Assembly: GCA_963921195.1 (NCBI GenBank) | Contig: OY992540.1 | Span: forward strand, 193,720,692 to 193,784,691 | Length of the DNA: 64,000 nucleotides | Direction of reading: 5' to 3' | DNA from: Pegoplata infirma | Lineage: Eukaryota; Arthropoda; Insecta; Diptera; Anthomyiidae | In this document: positions 61,846 to 64,000 of the stretch, piece after piece | Position numbering within the stretch: position 1 is the first letter of the stretch | Layout: every line of letters begins with the position of its first letter | Translations under genes and position numbers: made by a program | The notes under the pieces: model-generated | Databases searched by the model: none | What the model saw: only the letters and a program-made list of their open reading frames with translations | Told to the model about the DNA's origin: nothing

Positions 61846-62880
61846 ACATCCAACAAATCAGAAAGATCGTGCAGCTCCCTAGATCCTAGTGAAGCAAGCC
61901 TTTTCTCACCCGTTCCTCAATATGACGCCTGAAGTTCAACTTCCTTTCCAGAAATGCTCCAAGATATCTGAGAAGGCGATTTTAGTGCCGTTCAGAGAAA
62001 TAGGATTAAAAGCAGAAATCTTATTTTTCCGTGTAAACAAGACAAGCTCTGTTTACTTGGATTAACTCCTAGAACTCAGTCATTGGCCCATTAAGACAGA
62101 TCTTTCAGAGAACCCTGAAGAATGTCCCTTAGTGTTGGCAGGTTGTTTCCCATTACCGCCGTCCATCATCATATGCGACAACATGACAACCATGTTCTTC
62201 TAGAAAGAGCAGCATTTAATTCAGGGCAAGGTCTACAGAAGTGACGAAAGAACACCGTCCTGTGGTGTGACCCTATTGACAAATCGAGATATGATAGACG
62301 CTCCAAATTCAGACGTAAAACGTCTATTGGCAAGTAGATTTTCCACCATTAAAATGATCCCACGCTTAACTCCCAGACCAGACAACGCCAAAATTATCGA
62401 CTCTGGAATGACATTATTAAAAGCCCCCTCTGCATCAAGAAAGGCCACCATAGTGTACTCCTTTACCGAAAGCGATCTCTCGATTGTACCAAGAAGCTTA
62501 TGAAGAGGTGTTTCCGTTGATCTACTTTTGCTGTATCAAGTTGCCTTTTTGAAAGCAACCTCTTGTCAATCACTCTTCGCAAATATGAGTCTACCATTCG
62601 TTCCACTGTCTTTAACAGAAAAGAAGTCAGACTAATTGGTCTGAAATTCTTCGGAGCTGTATGGGAATTTTTCCCAGTCTTCGGGATCAAACACACTTTG
62701 GTAGCCTTCCATTTTAAAGGAATATACGCTGTGTAGAGACCAAACAGCCAAAGAGCTATATAGTCCGACAGTTTCTGCATCTCAGCCGGGATTATACCAT
62801 CAGGTCCAGGGGATTTATAGGGCATGAAGCTTTTAGTAGCCCAGATTAACATTGGCATTATTATTATTTCCGAAGCAATT
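61846..62880 (-). pseudogene. Older LINE reverse transcriptase pseudogene
   Basis: From 62858 down: KSFMPYKSPGPDGIIPAEMQ (first RT block) and KNFRPISLTSFLLKTVERMV. A frame change follows, then VAFLDAEGAFNN and VTPQDGVLSSLL (the usual PQGG is PQDG). After a run of stops near 62150, LVLFTRKNKISAFNP. The catalytic YADD block is not readable. It is homologous to, but clearly diverged from, the adjacent RT copy, which overlaps it in domain coverage, so these are two elements in the same orientation. Frameshifts and truncation at both ends make it dead. Confidence 0.8.
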
Positions 62881-64000
62881 TTAAATTATTGGGCGTCAGA
62901 TCTTTCTAAAGCTTGAAACGGCGACATTAATTTTGACTGGTTAAAAAAGGTCCCTTTTTCAGTTCTAAAGCATATTTGAAAAGGTGTTGACTTTCGCTTG
63001 TAATTTCTGTAACTTCTTAACCCTTAACTGCATTGTCTAACTTTTCCAGAGGTTTCAAACTTTTAAGTTCATGTCCTAGAACCATCAGTCCTAAAACCCT
63101 TTAAAGTCTTAATTTAATAACATAAGCCTGTGTAATGCAAGAGATAGATGTATGTATATTTGATTCAAACTTCTGCATAGTCTGAAAGGACTTATTTCCC
63201 AACAAACATTTACCTTTGAAATACATTGAATATTATATTGATAGCAAGTTTAAAATTTAAACCTTAGCCTTGAAAACCAGTTGAAAATAACATAGTTCTC
63301 AACGTGAAAACAATAGCATTCTCAAAGAAAACGGCATGTTAGTTCTCAAGTAAAATTTTCAAGTTTATTTAGATTTGATATATAGTTTGAGATTTTTTGA
63401 ATGTATAATGTTTCTCCAATGTACACAAATATTTTTAGCTTGAAAATATGCTTACTATCTAATTGAATTTTAGTGTAGTTTTCAAAGAATTCTCAGCCTT
63501 ATTTATAATGTTAATTTAACATTATTTTTCAAATGAACCTCAATACTATTTTTTATTAAAAAAAACTGTAAATACGAATTTTAATAATATTTGCTATTTA
63601 TTTACACTAAAAATTGTTAATAAAAAAATTACATCGAATGCCATTTTTGAGGTCGTCTCCTTCCAGGTCTTCTTCTTCAGCCGTCTGCTCTTTAAAATTC
63701 GAAATCTTTAAAGAAAAGAAAAGACGTTATTAAATGAATAGCTTTTTTTTCATAAACTCATGTGTACTTACTTTTTAAACGTTTATGCAAATTTTTATAC
63801 TTATAGCATTCAATTAATTGGCACAAATGCATAAAAATACATAAAATTTCTAGATTTTTCTTCTTAATTTTTAAAACAAAATTTTAAGTTTTCTGACAAT
63901 TTGAAATTCGGAATTGAACAACATTTGAAAACAAAATTATTTCCACCCATAATCAATGTTCGATATTAGGTTTGAGAAACATGGTAAATCAATTTGATGT
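62881..64000. other. No gene established; one intron-like signal pair
   Basis: AT-rich. On the minus strand AAAAA|GTAAGTAC (near 63772) and TTTCTTTTCTTTAAAG (near 63706) form a good 66-base intron. It is followed by a possible last exon that can be read as SNFKEQTAEEEDLEGDDL in one phase, but the upstream exon does not stay open in the same phase. 63180-63540 may be a further element (TTCCCAACAAACATT edge) without a detectable partner. Confidence 0.3.

Overview
The window reads as repeat-packed, gene-poor chromosomal DNA of a fly (Diptera). It is strongly AT-rich. It carries at least ten copies of a DINE-1/INE-1 (mini-me) type element, recognised by the block ACCCCATAAAGTATATATAT followed by GATGTCCGTCCGTC. 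It also holds LINE reverse transcriptase plus RNase H fragments, a mariner transposase relic and many non-autonomous DNA transposons. A calyptrate fly would fit, but the species is inference. There are no bacterial-style operons, no rRNA or intact tRNA genes and no CRISPR.

The dominant object is an almost perfect (CAGA)n tetranucleotide array at 22957-31784: 8,828 bases, about 2,207 units, one seventh of the window. It lies inside one DINE-1-like element (22155-31951, minus strand), exactly where sister copies carry about 3 to 20 units. The only two substitutions in the CAGA tract lie in its last 200 bases.

Layout. 1-5 kb: an LTR primer-binding site, a foldback element, a LINE RNase H remnant, and a DINE-1 copy holding a hAT element and a small MITE. 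5-9 kb: a candidate TA-flanked element with ACGAC subrepeats, interrupted by DINE-1. 9-15 kb: three hAT elements, a TA-flanked hairpin element, a mariner relic and a tRNA-like SINE. 15.35-15.76 kb: a compact gene for a small secreted Thr/Asn-repeat peptide with TATA box and poly(A) signal, the only convincing host gene. 16-22 kb: hAT and TA-flanked elements and foldbacks. 22-32 kb: the giant array. 32-34 kb: a diverged ~130-bp tandem array. 34-46 kb: DINE-1 copies, a 1.4-kb-arm-total palindrome, nested TA, Harbinger and hAT elements. 47-55 kb: a MITE rich in TTTACAA/TTGTAAA, a DINE-1 copy split by a 2.4-kb hAT, and a perfect-looking 822-bp palindrome. 55-63 kb: three LINE fragments, one with a 743-codon open RT-RNase H frame, and a hAT of 1,531 bp inside another.

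Nine hAT-like elements have perfect 8-bp target duplications that I could read directly, and several insertions have a paralogous empty site in the same window. Insertion order can therefore be worked out locally. None of the DNA elements encodes a recognisable complete transposase, so all depend on enzymes encoded elsewhere.
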